Below are positions 1 to 12,689 of a stretch of DNA of 64,000 nt, in pieces. Location of the stretch: the NCBI GenBank assembly GCA_907164885.2, contig OU015490.1:241015449-241079448 (forward strand), written 5' to 3'. This DNA is from Dolomedes plantarius. Its lineage: Eukaryota; Arthropoda; Arachnida; Araneae; Dolomedidae. How positions within the stretch are numbered: the first letter of the stretch is position 1; each line of letters begins with the position of its first letter. The position numbers and the translations under genes are program-made. Below the pieces are notes generated by a model. That model had not been told where the DNA came from, did not search any database, and saw nothing but the letters and a program-made list of their open reading frames with translations.

Positions 1-266
1 AATCTGGAATTCGTCAGATTCTCAATATTTTTTTTTTTAATTTCATGTTACGTTAGCTTTTGTCACGAACGGATATGCATAACAGAAAAAAAAAAGGAAA
101 ATGGACTTTACCTTTCAACGTAATAATTACGAAAAGATAAAAAAAATTTGTCAAGCATAAGCAATAGATGAGATAACTGGGTGATAAAAGGCATTAAAAA
201 TTTCTTTTAATTCTATTAACTGAGAGTTATGGAAGTAATTTTTGAACACAAAAATGAGTCGCTCAT
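1..266. other. AT-rich sequence, nothing recognised
   Basis: Low-complexity AT-rich DNA with no open frame, repeat or RNA structure that I can support. It is probably intronic or upstream sequence of the + strand gene whose first visible exon lies at 5.76 kb. Confidence 0.5.
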
Positions 267-744
267 TTACCAAATTGGTTAAGTCCCTAAAACAAAAAGT
301 GGAGAAAAGGGATAAAATAATATATATTGTTTTTTAAAATTCCTCTGAATATGTAAATTCAAATAAACATTGCAGAATGTATTATTGAAGATGTAGCTTT
401 TATCTGCCGATATATAAAATCTATAAGATAAAATATCTTTCGAGTATTCGATATCATTATTGCAATTTTGTGCTCAGATGTTATAAGAAATTTACGTGAT
501 AGCAATTCTAAGATTCAAGATGTCATGAAAAATCAGTAATTTGTTTTACATGAGCAAACGTGGTACCAATGTTTCAGCAAAATAGTTGGCTATTACTTAC
601 AGTCGTTACAGTAAAAAAAAATATCTGCGAACGAGAATCCGGAATGTGAAAAACTCGATTTTTTTAAGAAAAGTTTCTTATGACATTTTGCCATCCGAGC
701 ACAGAATTTTTGCTTAACTAAGGGACTTAACCAATTTGGGAAAC
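267..744. mobile_element. MITE-like element with terminal inverted repeats
   Basis: The sequence AAATTGGTTAAGTCCC at 272-287 returns inverted at 722-737, and the match extends a few bases on both sides, so 267-289 and 718-744 form terminal inverted repeats around an AT-rich core. There is no coding sequence. This is the architecture of a non-autonomous DNA transposon. The superfamily cannot be assigned because no clear target-site duplication is visible. Confidence 0.5.
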
Positions 745-1034
745 GAAAAATATATCCTATTCAGTCTTCAATTATTTTTTTACTACAGAAAAAAAAAATT
801 AAAAGTTGTTTAATATTTCCCAAGTACTTACTTTTGCAGCAGTTAGACTGTAACTGACTCCCTTATTTTACATTATTTGTTATGAAACAACTCTAAACGA
901 TTTACCGTTATCATCAAGTACTTGCATCCGCTTTTGAATTGCATTGTTGCAACGATTTACATTAGAGTATGAACTAAACTTGATTGGATTCTGATAAAAG
1001 ATACTAATTATACGATGGCCAAAAAATAATGTTG

Positions 1035-1585
1035 TCATTTAGTGGGTTTTTTTTCCAAAAGGCGGGCAATACACAGACAAACTAACCCAAATAAACAGAT
1101 CAAAGATGGAAAAAGTCCAAAGCGAAGGTAGCAAAAAGTGTACTGGCCCATTCGTTCTCTTGCCTCCCAATATCGCTCCCACAATTGGGCTGAACAATGT
1201 TCAGCCCAATTGCGCCCAATTGCCCAGTTGATTGTCCATTCAGCACTATGATTAGTGAACATAGCGCTGGACAGCGGAGAAGATGAAGCCGGTCCATCTC
1301 TTCCCGAAGGTCGCAGAGCATGCAGAACGGACTAGCCAGAATGACAAAACGGTGGAGATATTTTACGAGGCAGTCGTTTCCTGTAGCCAACCGGAATTCA
1401 GCCATAGCTCTTTTGATTGTCCAGTAAGGAAATTCGTGAATTTTATTCCACAAGATTTTTTGGGAATTTCTCGCCGAAAGTTCACTGATGTGTCTGTTTT
1501 GAAACGTTCTCTTAATGATTGGCTTAATTGTGGTGTATGCATTGATATCTGCATTTGTTGTTTGGAGAATCACGCAGAGAGTTAG
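1035..1585 (-). pseudogene. 3' end of non-LTR retrotransposon ORF2 (truncated, frameshifted)
   Basis: Read on the minus strand from about 1573, the frame encodes a segment with AEFRLATGNDCLVKYLHR followed by a Cys-rich CMLCDLREEMDRLHLLRCPAL motif. That combination (basic helix, CxxC, E-E-MDR-H, RCPAL) is the C-terminal tail after the RNase H region of arthropod LINE-type ORF2 proteins. After about position 1255 the frame shifts, and the continuation WERYWEARERMG is read in a second frame. Reverse transcriptase and endonuclease domains are absent, as expected for a 5'-truncated copy. Whether it belongs to Jockey, RTE or another clade cannot be told from this fragment. Confidence 0.65.
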
Positions 1586-2182
1586 ACTTATTTGGCTTCA
1601 GACTCATGCAAAGGCCTTTTTTATCGCATGGGCAAATTGGGACTTTGCCCAGGGCCCCCTGATGCCAGGGGGCCACAAAACTGTCCTCTTTAACGTGCAA
1701 AATCTCTTTAACGATGTTTCTCAACACTAAAATAGAAAGGATGCCAGATAAGTGAAAGTTTTTAATTTCGCTTCCTACTTTCGGGAAAATGTGAAACTAT
1801 GAGGTTGTATCAGACGTATAGTAGAAGGTGAAAGGCGTTTTCAATTTGAGATGAACCGTGTTTATGAATGCTTCATCTTATCAGTCATACACTGCAATAG
1901 AAAATATAGGACTCACATGCAGGGTTATTTGGTTTAAATCGTTATTTGAATCAAAATATAAATCAAACGATTTTTTTTAATCCTGATTTTTAACAACTTT
2001 TCCTCACACGCTTGATGTATGCACCTAGTACTTCTAATAGTATAGTCCATGGATAGTGCTTATTTTTATAAATGTTCATGAGGGAGGAGGCCCCAAATAG
2101 CATCTGCCCAGGGGCCCCCGGTGTTCATAATCGGGCCCTGCTCATGCCAGGAAATGATAGACTACTTAGCCGCAAAGCGTTG
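1586..2182. other. Spacer with GGGCCC-rich repeat fragments
   Basis: Two related GC-rich patches, around 1640-1675 and 2085-2155, share CCCAGGG/GGCCCC motifs and a TGCCAGG core in otherwise AT-rich DNA. They look like fragments of one dispersed repeat. No gene is supported. Confidence 0.4.
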
Positions 2183-3210
2183 CCTGGGTGCATATTACCA
2201 TTCCTTACATCAATTCACGCCATTACATCGTTTGGCGGCTGCTGATTGGTCAATGAGTTTACATCGGTATTTGTGTATTTGGTGCGCTGATTCTTATGAA
2301 AGCATGTCTGTTTTTCAAGAATCAAAACTTCCATCACTATTTTTGAACGAAATAGAATCTATTTCAAATAATAGTATCGTAGTACGCAGTAACGTTCAAA
2401 ATTACATATTTGTGCATCATAAAATTTATGCATTAGTACAATAAAGTCACTTTATTTTCAGTCTATTTTTAGTAATTTTTAGAAGAGTATTTATAATTTT
2501 TATTTTTTAAGAGTAAGGTTAAAAAACTAAAGTGTGCAAAACAGCAAAAAATATATAATTTGCATCTTGCAATTAAAATTTTAATTTTAAAAAACATTTA
2601 AATTCAATATTTAAATTTAAAAATAAATAAATAAAGCTTTCATTTTTTTAATTCAACATTTAAATTTAAAAAAAAAGAAAATATCTTTCCTTTTTTTATA
2701 ACTTAGCATTTAAATTTAAGAAAAAATTCAATTTTGCGTAATATTTACTCTATTTTATTCTACTCCTAAAATTTAACAGTGAAATTACTACGGAAATTGG
2801 TAGTTTCTTAAAATTTTTCATGCACAAAAAAGAAATATGAAGGCATTTATGGCGAAAATTTCTTTTACAAATAGTTTGTCACTTTAAATTACTTTTACAT
2901 TAATAGGTGGCGCCACTTATGTAAAATATTCACGTTCCTTGTAAAATATCGCGTAAAAAATATATATAAAAATAAAAGCAACTAAGAAATATATTTTATC
3001 TCATTTAAAATACTCTTAGGATCAAATTTTATGCAATTATCGAAATGAAAGCAACTAAGACATATATTTTAGCATTTATCTCATTTAAAATGCGCTTAGG
3101 ATCAAATAGTATTATGGCAATTACCGGTGCAAAGTCAATTGACCAATCAGCAGCCGCCAAACGATGTAATGGCGTGAATTCATGTAAGGAATGGTAATAT
3201 GCTGCCCGGG
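2183..3210. mobile_element. About 1-kb element with ~80-bp terminal inverted repeats
   Basis: Positions 2183-2265 (CATATTACCATTCC, CGCCATTACATCG, GGCGGCTGCTGATTGGTCAA) reappear as reverse complement at 3130-3210. The arms enclose AT-rich, non-coding sequence that itself holds a short direct duplication at 2980-3035 and 3048-3108 (ACTAAGA-ATATATTTT and CTTAGGATCAAAT). Long inverted arms with a non-coding core indicate a non-autonomous DNA transposon. Small open frames inside are not convincing. Confidence 0.6.
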
Positions 3211-3719
3211 TCGAGCCACGTGGAGGCGAGTCTATTGATACACCTAGAAGTAGTGTTAATCCTCATTATTTGGGAAATTTATTTTGAACGTAAAGAGTTA
3301 AGAGTAAATCATGTGCTTTGACACTAAAATTTCAAAATTTTCAAAAAAAGGGTCAACCGATTTGACATGTGAATGGTACAAATGTCATTTGTAAAAAAGA
3401 TAGAAAAAAGGTGAAGGGGTTAGGAAAAGAAAAGGTAATTATTTCAATCCATAAACAGCTGTTATAAACATTCTGCAGTTTCAATCAATTCCGATTGTTC
3501 AAAACGACAGATGATGAAAATTCTAGTTTAATAAATTTCTCAGTTTTATTTTGAGAACCATTATATTTTAGTGAAGCCAAATGTAGAAGCGCTGAATGTT
3601 ATAATTCACCGCTGATATAAATTTATAATATAAATATAGATATAAATATATATAGATATAAATATAAATATATATAGATATAGATATAAATTTTCAATTA
3701 TATAATATATAACTAGATA
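3211..3719. other. AT-rich spacer with short TATAGATATAAATA repeats
   Basis: Mostly unremarkable AT-rich DNA. About 3620-3720 is a local low-complexity run of ATATAAATATAGATA type. No gene is seen. Confidence 0.4.
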
Positions 3720-4530
3720 TCTCACCGTCAATTTCAGCACTTTAATTTCGTCATTTCATTTTTACCTTCAAACAGTAAAATTACCTTGGAAGAGCCAAAC
3801 TTCCAAATATTGTCTTCCACCTCTTTAAATAACACTTGCACATTCAAATAAAACAATAAAAACGTTCGCGAAGAAATAAATGTTTGAAAAGCCTTATATC
3901 ATTAAAGAGATACAAATGTTAATAGTATTTATTGTATGTTTTATATGACAGATTCTTTATAATTTTAAAGGATTTTAAAGCACCATTTCGTTTATAAGAT
4001 ACAAATTTTTAATTACATAATATAAAACTAAATGTCTCACCGTCAATTTCAGCACTTTAAAAGATAGCACTTTAATTTCCTTATTTCAATTTTACCCACA
4101 AACAGTAAAATTACTTTGGAAGATCCACACTTCCAAATATTGTCTTCAAACTCTTTAAATAACACTTGCACATTCAAATAAAACAATAAAAAAGTTCGCG
4201 AAGGAATAAATGTTTGAAATGCCTTATATCATTAAAGATATGCAAATGTTAATAGTATTTATTGTATGTTTCATATGACAGATTCTTTATAATTTTAAAG
4301 GATTTTAAAACACCATTTCGTTTATAAGATATAAATTTTTAATTATATAATATAAAACTAAATATCTAACCGTCAATTTCAGCACTTTAAAAAATAGCAC
4401 TTTGATTTCGTCATTTCATTTTTATCTACAAACAGTAAAATTTCCTTCGAAGACCCACACTTCCAAATATTGTTTTCCCCCTCTTTAAATAACAGTTGCA
4501 CATTCAAATAAAACAATAAAAAAGTGTTAA
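3720..4530. repeat. Tandem repeat, ~320-330 bp unit, about 2.5 copies
   Basis: The landmark CCGTCAATTTCAGCACTTTA occurs at about 3725, 4040 and 4371. Each copy is followed in the same order by AACAGTAAAATTACCTT, CTTCCAAATATTGT, CTTTAAATAACACTTGCACA and (first two units) TGACAGATTCTTTATAA. The third unit ends near 4530. This is a short satellite-like array in non-coding DNA. Confidence 0.8.
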
Positions 4531-5756
4531 ACTCAATTTAACTCTTCTTTGATTATTAATGACCAAGAGACAATTTTTACAGAACAAATAAAAGTCAGGA
4601 AATACTCGAAAAAGCTTTTGTTCTCATGTATAATTTCAATTATCGATTCCTCTTTATTTTATCAGTCCAACACTTGAATGACAAAATTTAGTATTTAACC
4701 AAAAAAAAAGTTAAATAATTCTAATTTGGCATTTTTCAAAGTCATTGTTGTTAGCATTAAGGATTTCTTAATACTTTTTTTTCTGTAAACAGGGATAATT
4801 CGTAGCAGAAAATTGAGGTATTTTCTCTCACTTCTTTTAAGATTGATTGTTATAAACACGAAAGTTAAAAAATTATATGAATTGAATTTCTGAATCTTTA
4901 ATTATCTTAAAGTACTTTTAAAAAAAATACCTTTTTGTTATGAAAATTGCTTTAGATGAATATTTTAATATTTCTAGAATTATTTAATAGGTTTTTAAAA
5001 TTTGAATAAAGGGATAAAAATGAAAATAATTGAATTCAAAGCTAAGCTTTCTAATTATAGGCGATAGGGAGATATAAAATAAACCATATTTCAAAATTTA
5101 ATCACCTCAGTTATTAACGACGGGTTTAAAATCTATTAACATATTTATGTCATGAAGAATTGTCTCTAATTACGCTTTTATTAAAGAATTTTATTAAGGA
5201 ATTTCACCAATAATTTAAAGAAAAATTCTTATATTTTCTATAATTCTTACTGTCTTCCTCTGCAACTCCAAATCCTTTTGTAAACTGGATAAAATTTATT
5301 TTGACTCTATCGCTTCTTTCAGGAAGGGTGATTATCAGTTGCTCATTAGCCACGCCTTCTGAACATAAGGGGCTTTTTCAAATCTTCCTGTCAGGCAAGT
5401 AACTTTAAGTCTACAAGAAAAGAGATTTGTCGACAGGGATATAAAAATAGAAAGGACGATTTGATACAAAAATATTAAACTTCAAAATTTTAATTCCTCT
5501 TAAAACTTATTTGACATTGGGCCCACGAATTTGTTGTTTCGGTCCAGAAAGTTTGAATTCCCCCATTCTGTAAACCACATCTTCAGGTCAAATACCTTTG
5601 ACGTGATAACGCATCCACGTTTCCGCTGGCGCTGTCCTTATGTATCAAAATTTGTTCCTCTATCAGAAATGTGAACCTCTTTTAAAATCAATAATTTCCT
5701 TACACCCTATAGTAAACATGCGCAGCCTCATTATGTTCATCTTCTCTTCATCCTAG
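4531..5756. other. Intronic or 5' flanking sequence, nothing recognised
   Basis: No repeat or open frame of interest. The right edge carries a normal pyrimidine-rich tract leading into the AG at 5755-5756, so at least the last part is intron. Confidence 0.5.
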
Positions 5757-5919
5757 TACGACAACCGGGGCGGCCCTCTTCGGTGTGGAAGCGAATAAGG
5801 TGACGACAGGTGGGCAGCCCACTTCCCCCACCATGCCCTGGAAAAGCCCAGAGATGACTCAGTCCTTTGAACAGGCTTACAATAAACAGCAAGGACAGCC
5901 AGCACAAGAAACGCAAGCG
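5757..5919 (+). CDS. Exon a of a large Pro/Gln/Ser-rich scaffold protein (internal exon)
   Basis: A pyrimidine-rich acceptor ends in CAG-type TCCTAG at 5751-5756 and a consensus donor GTAAGT starts at 5920. The first base completes a codon from an upstream exon outside the supported region; the next 54 codons are open (TTGAALFGVEANKVTTGG, then TMPWKSPEMTQSFEQAY and a Gln-rich end). The exon ends exactly on a codon boundary, matching the start phase of the exon at 10181. The GTG at 5785 is internal and not a start. Composition is typical of a disordered linker. I do not recognise the family with confidence; a presynaptic active-zone scaffold of Piccolo/RIM/Fife type is a tentative idea based on the overall style of the protein. 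Confidence 0.72.
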
Positions 5920-5939
5920 GTAAGTAACGTTTCCGGATT

Positions 5940-6703
5940 CTTCTGCTTTAAATGGATTGCATATTTATGCACGTTTTCTTACTCGTTTTGAAACTTTTTT
6001 TTTATGTACTGAAGAATAATATATCAAAGGGAAAATGGTTTTCTTTTAGCTTCTTGTCACCTTTCTACTCCCTTTCAGGAGGACATATTATATGAGTGCA
6101 GTATATTTATGCACACGTTTTCTTACTAATTTTGAAACTTTTTTTTTATGTATCGAAGAATCATATATCAAAGAGAAAATGTTTTATTTAAGCTTCTAGA
6201 CACTTTTTTACTCCTTGTTGGAAGACTATATAAAAGAGTGCAGTATATGCACAAGTTTTCACTGTAATTTTGAAAAAATTTTTATGTATTGAAGAGTAAC
6301 ATATCAAAGGGGAAAAAAATGTAAATGCTTCTCGTCACTTTTTTTACTCCCTGTGAAGACTCTATATAAAGAGAACCGGTATATTTATGCCCAAGTTTTC
6401 TTACTAATTTTGAAAATGTTATGTTTTGAAAATTGATATATCAAAGGGAAAATATTTTACCCTATAGTTTTTTTATGTATCGAAGGATTATACATCAAAG
6501 AGAATTTTTTTTTCTTTAAGCTTTTAGTCCCTTTTTTAATCCGTGTCGGAAGATTATATATAAGAGTGCAATATATTTATGCACAAGTTTTCATTCTAAT
6601 TTTGAAACTTTTTTTTATGTATTGAAGAGCAACATATCAAAGGGAAATTTTTTTTAAAATCTTCTCGTCACATTTTTACTCCCTGTGGGAAGACTATATA
6701 TAA
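5940..6703. repeat. Tandem minisatellite-like repeat, ~140-170 bp unit (left part)
   Basis: A unit containing TTTATGCAC, TTTTCTTACT, AATTTTGAAACTTTTTT, TATGTATTGAAGA, ATATCAAAGGGAAAA and CTTCTCGTCAC recurs near 5970, 6115, 6250, 6390 and 6580, each time in the same order. The array is interrupted by the hAT element at 6704 and resumes after it at about 7345. Confidence 0.75.
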
Positions 6704-7333
6704 CAGGGGTTGTCAACCTTTCAGGCTCTGTGCCCCCCCTTTGAACACTGATGTGAGGTCACGCCTCCCCCCCCCTCCACCACCATATGTGGTAAATACA
6801 AGTAGTACAATCGGAATTTGTAACTGAAGGTGGTTATTAAATCAAAATATAGAATAGATAATTTCATAAGCAAAATTTAATTTACTATACATATCTTAAT
6901 TTGGAACATATTATTATTAGAACATATGAAATCAAAATATTAAATACAGATCAAATATATTTCAAGGTATTCAAGGATCTAGGTGAGGTTGGCATGTAAT
7001 ATCAGTCACTTTCACAACATGAGAAGGCTGGCACTGTTTGTCCTTGGCAAGTTTTTGAATATTAGGTTGTAACTGTGACAGAGCACACCTCAGGTCACTT
7101 TCAACGTCCAGACGTACGACAATTATTGTGTTTTTACAATTACGACAATTATAGTGTTCGTGTTCGTATGTCGAAAATACGTTACCGTTACATTGTGACC
7201 GCAAAATTGAGTACAGTAAATTACAGTTAGTTTTACCTTTTATTTTACTTTTTTTAAAAACTCACGCCTCCCTCGAAATTCTTCTACGCCCCCCCCCCCC
7301 AGGGAGGCGCACCCCCCAGGTTGAGAACCCCTG
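6704..7333. mobile_element. Non-autonomous hAT element
   Basis: The element starts CAGGGGTTGTCAACCT and ends with the near-perfect inverse AGGTTGAGAACCCCTG, 15 of 16 bases matching. The flanking octamers ATATATAA (6696-6703) and ATATATAC (7334-7341) agree at 7 of 8 positions, as expected for the 8-bp target duplication of hAT transposons. CAGGG termini and poly-C subterminal runs fit the Charlie/MER-like branch. No transposase is encoded. It interrupts a tandem array whose units continue on both sides, so it is younger than the array. Confidence 0.8.
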
Positions 7334-7549
7334 ATATATACGATAGCGGTATATTTATGCCCAAGTTTTCTTACTAATTTTGAAACTTTTTTGTATATTG
7401 AAGAATTATATATCAAAGGGAAAATGTTTTTTTAAGACTCTCGTCTCTTTTTTACACTGTGCGTGAATATTATACGTGGCAGTGCAGATTCCCGTGCATT
7501 TTTGTCACGTTTACAACATCCACATGCATTTATTAGATCTTTTGAATAA
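7334..7549. repeat. Tandem minisatellite-like repeat (right part)
   Basis: One more unit of the array seen at 5940-6703 (AAGTTTTCTTACTAATTTTG, ATATCAAAGGGAAAATG) follows the hAT element, then the first copy of a second, longer tandem unit begins near 7484 (GTGCATTTTTGTCACGTTTACAA). Confidence 0.65.
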
Positions 7550-7819
7550 ATGAGTGGTGTAGGATCAAAATTAGCAATCTCAATCAGATTTTTTTTTTCC
7601 GATATAGGGCAATAAACTATATCATGACACTACATTTATGCATATTTGAAGATATAAATTTTATATTTTCTTTAGAAAAATTCCTACGTTGTTTTTGATT
7701 TGTAGGCCATTTTCCAAAAGTTTTTGTTTTTAGTCGATTGAAATATTATAAGAAAGCATTCCTAACACAATTTTGAAAATAAAAAAAGAGATTGCTAGTT
7801 TTGATCCTACACCACTCAT
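7550..7819. mobile_element. MITE copy 1 with ~30-bp inverted repeats
   Basis: ATGAGTGGTGTAGGATCAAA at 7550 and its inverse at about 7788-7819 bound a 270-bp non-coding AT-rich element. The inverted repeats match over about 30 bases with one or two differences. A second copy follows at 7899. Confidence 0.75.
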
Positions 7820-7898
7820 TTTAAATCGCGCAGTATTCATATGCATTTTTTGTCGCGTTTACAATATCCACATACATTCATTAGATATTTTATATTAT
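7820..7898. repeat. Tandem-unit spacer between the two MITE copies
   Basis: The sequence GCAGTATTCATATGCATTTT, CGTTTACAATATCCACATAC, ATTCATTAGATATTTT here is homologous to 7484-7549 and to 8175-8245, so spacer plus MITE forms a unit of about 347 bp repeated in tandem. Confidence 0.7.
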
Positions 7899-8169
7899 AT
7901 GAGTGGTGTAGGATCAAAATTAGCAATCTCCATTAGAACTTTTTTTCTATATAAGTCAAAAAACTATATATTGACACTACATTTACGCGTATTGGAAGAT
8001 ATAATTTTTTTATTTCCTTTAGAAAAATTCTTACGTTTTTTTTTTTTTTTTTTAGGCCATTTTCCAAAAAAATTTGTTTTTAGCGAATTGAAATACTATA
8101 AGGATGCATTCCTAACACAATTTTGAAAAAGAAAATGGGGATTGCTAGTTTTGATCTTACACCACTCAT
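7899..8169. mobile_element. MITE copy 2 with ~30-bp inverted repeats
   Basis: Nearly identical in layout and length (271 bp) to the copy at 7550-7819. The ends are ATGAGTGGTGTAGGATCAAA and its inverse. It differs mainly by a longer internal T run and scattered substitutions. Confidence 0.75.
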
Positions 8170-9420
8170 TTATAACAGTGCAGTATTCATACGCATTTTT
8201 GTCAAGTTTACAATATTCACACGCATTCATTAAGTGTTTTATGCATAACTTACTGCTTTTAAATTTTCTTCAAACATTAGTGCATAATATCCCATTATTA
8301 TGAAATTTCTATTTACATTCATTTGAGTTCACTTTTATTCTTTATTTTTTGGGCTGAGAAAAATAAATGAGTAATAAATGTAAAAATCCCCCATCTACAA
8401 AGGGAAACAACCTATAAATTTCTCTAAGAAATACAGTCTACACTTTAAAATACTATTGAACGTATTTTTAATGCGTTAATATAAGAAAAAAACAGATTGT
8501 GCTATATCAGTGTACACAACATATGTAATAAAAGTTAGGTCGACTGGTCTAAGTTCATAGATCAGAAACGCAAAATTTATTTATTTTAAAATGATTTTTC
8601 TATAGTTTTTATTTCTCGAATATATCTTTGTATGAAGATTTTCTCTATATATAAAAACTTTAGCAATATTTTTTAAGAAATATATAATTTAAAGGATGTT
8701 TAGTTTCTCATATATCTGCTGAATCTGATATGTCTGCATTATTTGATTCTTTTGTGTTTAGTAAGTTTCAAACCAAAATAAAACTATACTTTTGATTTAT
8801 TTATTTATTTTTATTATTATTATGTGTTACTTGTTTTATCATTTTTATTTTATAATTATTATTATTATTTTATTCTACTTTTTTTTAGAATTTTGTGATG
8901 TGTGACCCTTAACTGTTCATGCTAAGTAATTATTTAACGGAATTCATTATTACCTAGAATCAAGCTATGTTCCAGATAAATTATGTTAGTATACGTATTG
9001 TTAGTAATCTAAAGAAATATTAGACAGTTATTTTTTATTCTGTATACGTAGAATTTTTATTTATAAATTGTGTTTATCTTAGAAAAGCTAATGATCACAA
9101 ATTTAATTTATTAGGCTTTTATCTTTGGCATATTTGTTGTAGAATATTTATCTGTCAATTACGTTTATCTTAAAATTACTAGCAATTTAAAATAAGACTT
9201 ATTAGTCCATTAACTTTTGTTTTCTCTATTAACGCAACTAGAGAAAATCTTTCGACACTGCACGTTTTTTACAATAATGGTGACATTGAAATAGATTGAC
9301 AAAACAAAATAATTTTACTCCTGAAATTCGCTAGTAATTAAATATGTTAATTACATACCTACTTCTGACATAATTGATTCATGTTTTTTTAAATACACTT
9401 AAAGTTACATATTATATATA
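8170..9420. other. AT-rich intron sequence, nothing recognised
   Basis: The first 75 bases are the third copy of the tandem spacer. The rest is AT-rich with simple TTATTTATTTATT and ATTATTATT runs near 8790-8870. No gene is seen. Confidence 0.5.
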
Positions 9421-10099
9421 CCGGGTGTGTCACAATTCCCTCCGGGGTTTGGAAGGCTCATAAAAAAAAACATATTTCCAATACAGCAACAAAGTTGACT
9501 TTACTGGAGAAAGAAACATTACAAGTTTTGTTTCACAAATGTTCAATATGTGAACCTTTCGTGATGCGGCAGATATCAAGTCTAAAGTCAAATTCTTGTT
9601 TCACTCGCATTTTCCCGGGATCTGTAATTCCGCACTCGCGTGACAAATTGACTTTCTCGGGCTTCGCACAAATGCATATCGTACACGAGTAACCTTTTAC
9701 GCCAAAGGGCCTGGACGACCAATTCGTTTTCCATCACACAAGCAACCACTTCCTGAAATTTCCGAAACCACGCATGAATTGTTTTATCCGTTGGTGGTTG
9801 AAATCCATATTTTGTACGAAATTGTCTTTGAACTGTCGCAACAGATTAACTTTTCGCAAATTCTAACACGCAGTAGGTTTTCTGTGAACCTGTAAACGCC
9901 ATTCTCTTATGTTCAAAATTTTCAAAAGTCTGTGTTTCCGTTATTTGCTACTGCTATCAGACCTAGTGCCGCCATCTACTAACACATTTGTGAAACAAAA
10001 CTTGTAATGTTTCTTTCCCCAGTAAAGTCAACTTTGTTGCTGTATTGATAATATTTTTTATAAGCCTTCCAAACCCCGAAGGGAATTGTGACACACCCA

Positions 10100-10100
<1 letters not shown>
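9421..10100 (-). mobile_element. Deleted DUF4817-type (mariner-like) element with long inverted repeats
   Basis: The left end CCGGGTGTGTCACAATTCCC and the right end GGGAATTGTGACACACCCAG are inverse, and the similarity continues over more than 100 bases (including GTTGACTTTACTGG and ACATTACAAGTTTTGTTTCA). TA lies on both sides (9419-9420, 10101-10102). On the minus strand from 9902 a broken frame reads MAFTGSQKTYCVLEFAKS, then a stop, then VATVQRQFRTKYGFQPPTDK and TIHAWFRKFQE. That is the N-terminal helix-turn-helix region called DUF4817 in arthropod transposons. The catalytic part is missing, so this is a non-autonomous derivative. Confidence 0.75.

Positions 10101-10160
<60 letters not shown>
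10101..10160. repeat. (TA)n microsatellite at a splice acceptor
   Basis: About 30 TA dinucleotides directly abut the TA-flanked element on the left and end about 20 bases before the acceptor AG of the exon at 10181. Confidence 0.95.
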
Positions 10161-10162
<2 letters not shown>

Positions 10163-10180
10163 TTACATATTCTTCCACAG

Positions 10181-10286
10181 ACTGTGCCTCCTAGCCCAGC
10201 ACCACGAGCGCAACCGAGAAGTGGAAATAATGCTTTGAAATCGAATGACGTTGCACAGTCAACATCTGTAGTTACCTCACAAGATG
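10181..10286 (+). CDS. Exon b of the Pro/Gln/Ser-rich scaffold gene
   Basis: The acceptor TCTTCCACAG ends at 10180 and the donor GTAAGT starts at 10287. The exon starts on a codon boundary, as required by exon a, and encodes TVPPSPAPRAQPRSGNNALK followed by a Ser/Thr-rich stretch ending TSQD, with one base left over. That base joins the first two bases of the exon at 14157 to give Val. The content is Pro/Ser-rich linker with no recognisable domain. The acceptor region is unusual in being hemmed in by a (TA)n tract, with only the short TTCTTCCAC pyrimidine run left. Confidence 0.75.
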
Positions 10287-10360
10287 GTAAGTCTCTTACA
10301 TAGAACAAAATAATGTTCGTTTATCAACTTTGCAAAAAAAATATAGGGAACTGTGCTTAA

Positions 10361-11326
10361 GGCCTATATTACACTATTAAAGTTATTTGAAAAAGATCGT
10401 TTATAAAAGTTATTTCCATCTTTTATAAAACTTATACATAAAAGAAATGCTATGACCTCGAAATAACCCAATTACACTATCAAAGTTCTTTGACAAAGAT
10501 CTTTTATAAAAATTATTTTTTTGAACTGGGACTAAACCACTTAAAATTCGAGCTCTTAAAAAAATATTTAATGGTGTGCACATAGGGCTTAAGGGTAACG
10601 ACCATACAAAATTTCAGCTTCCTACGTACTATGGTTTTAGAGATACAATGGGTTTTTTTTGAGGTGGAAGGGGTTAAGCCCCTTTTATCCCCCTCAAAAT
10701 TTGCATTTTTCAAAAAGATTTTTTATTGGGCACCTAGGGCTTAAGGGGAACGACCATACAAAATTTCATCATCCTAGGCCCTATGGTTCCAAAGATACAG
10801 TGGGTGTCTTTCAGAGGCGGAGGGGGCTAAGCTCCTTTTAACCCCCTTAAAATTTGTGTTTTTAAAAAATATTTCTTAGTAGACACCTAGAGCTTAGGAG
10901 TAACCACCACTCAAAATTTCAGCATCCTAAGACTTTTGCTTCGAAAGACTTTAACGTACTTTAAAGTGACTCTTTTAACGTACTCATTTTGAATATTTTT
11001 CGTGTATTTCTGTTTTGTCCTTAGTAGGCAATTTTTAATCAGAGCTAAAATTATTTCGAATCGAAATCTTGTTCTTCATCCGCAGCGTTTTCCACACATT
11101 TGTATTTTTTTAACATGCTATTGCTCAAAATGTTGTTTATAACATCTGGACACCGAAATCTTTTATATAACTTTAACGAAGAGCCCAACTTCTATAAAAG
11201 AATTTTTATAAAAGTTATCTTTTATCAAAGTTGATATATTACACTGTCATATTTCGCGTCAAACTTCTTTTATAAAAGATGTTTGCCAATATCTTTCATA
11301 AGAACTTTGAAAGTGTAATATAGGCC
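10361..11326. mobile_element. PIF/Harbinger-like MITE with internal tandem repeat
   Basis: The ends are GGCCTATATTACACT and the inverse AGTGTAATATAGGCC, and both are flanked by TAA (10358-10360 and 11327-11329), the 3-bp target duplication typical of PIF/Harbinger. Subterminal AAAGTT and TTTTATAAAA motifs recur inverted. The core (about 10540-10945) is a tandem repeat of about 165-180 bp: GGGCTTAAG, ACGACCATACAAAATTTCA, CCTATGGTT and a CCCCCTCAAAATTTG block occur two to three times. No transposase is encoded. Confidence 0.75.
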
Positions 11327-11329
11327 TAA

Positions 11330-12689
<1,360 letters not shown>

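Noticed and set aside
2121..2444. 107-codon frame on the plus strand
   Set aside because: It spans the inverted-repeat arm of a transposon and has no conserved content.
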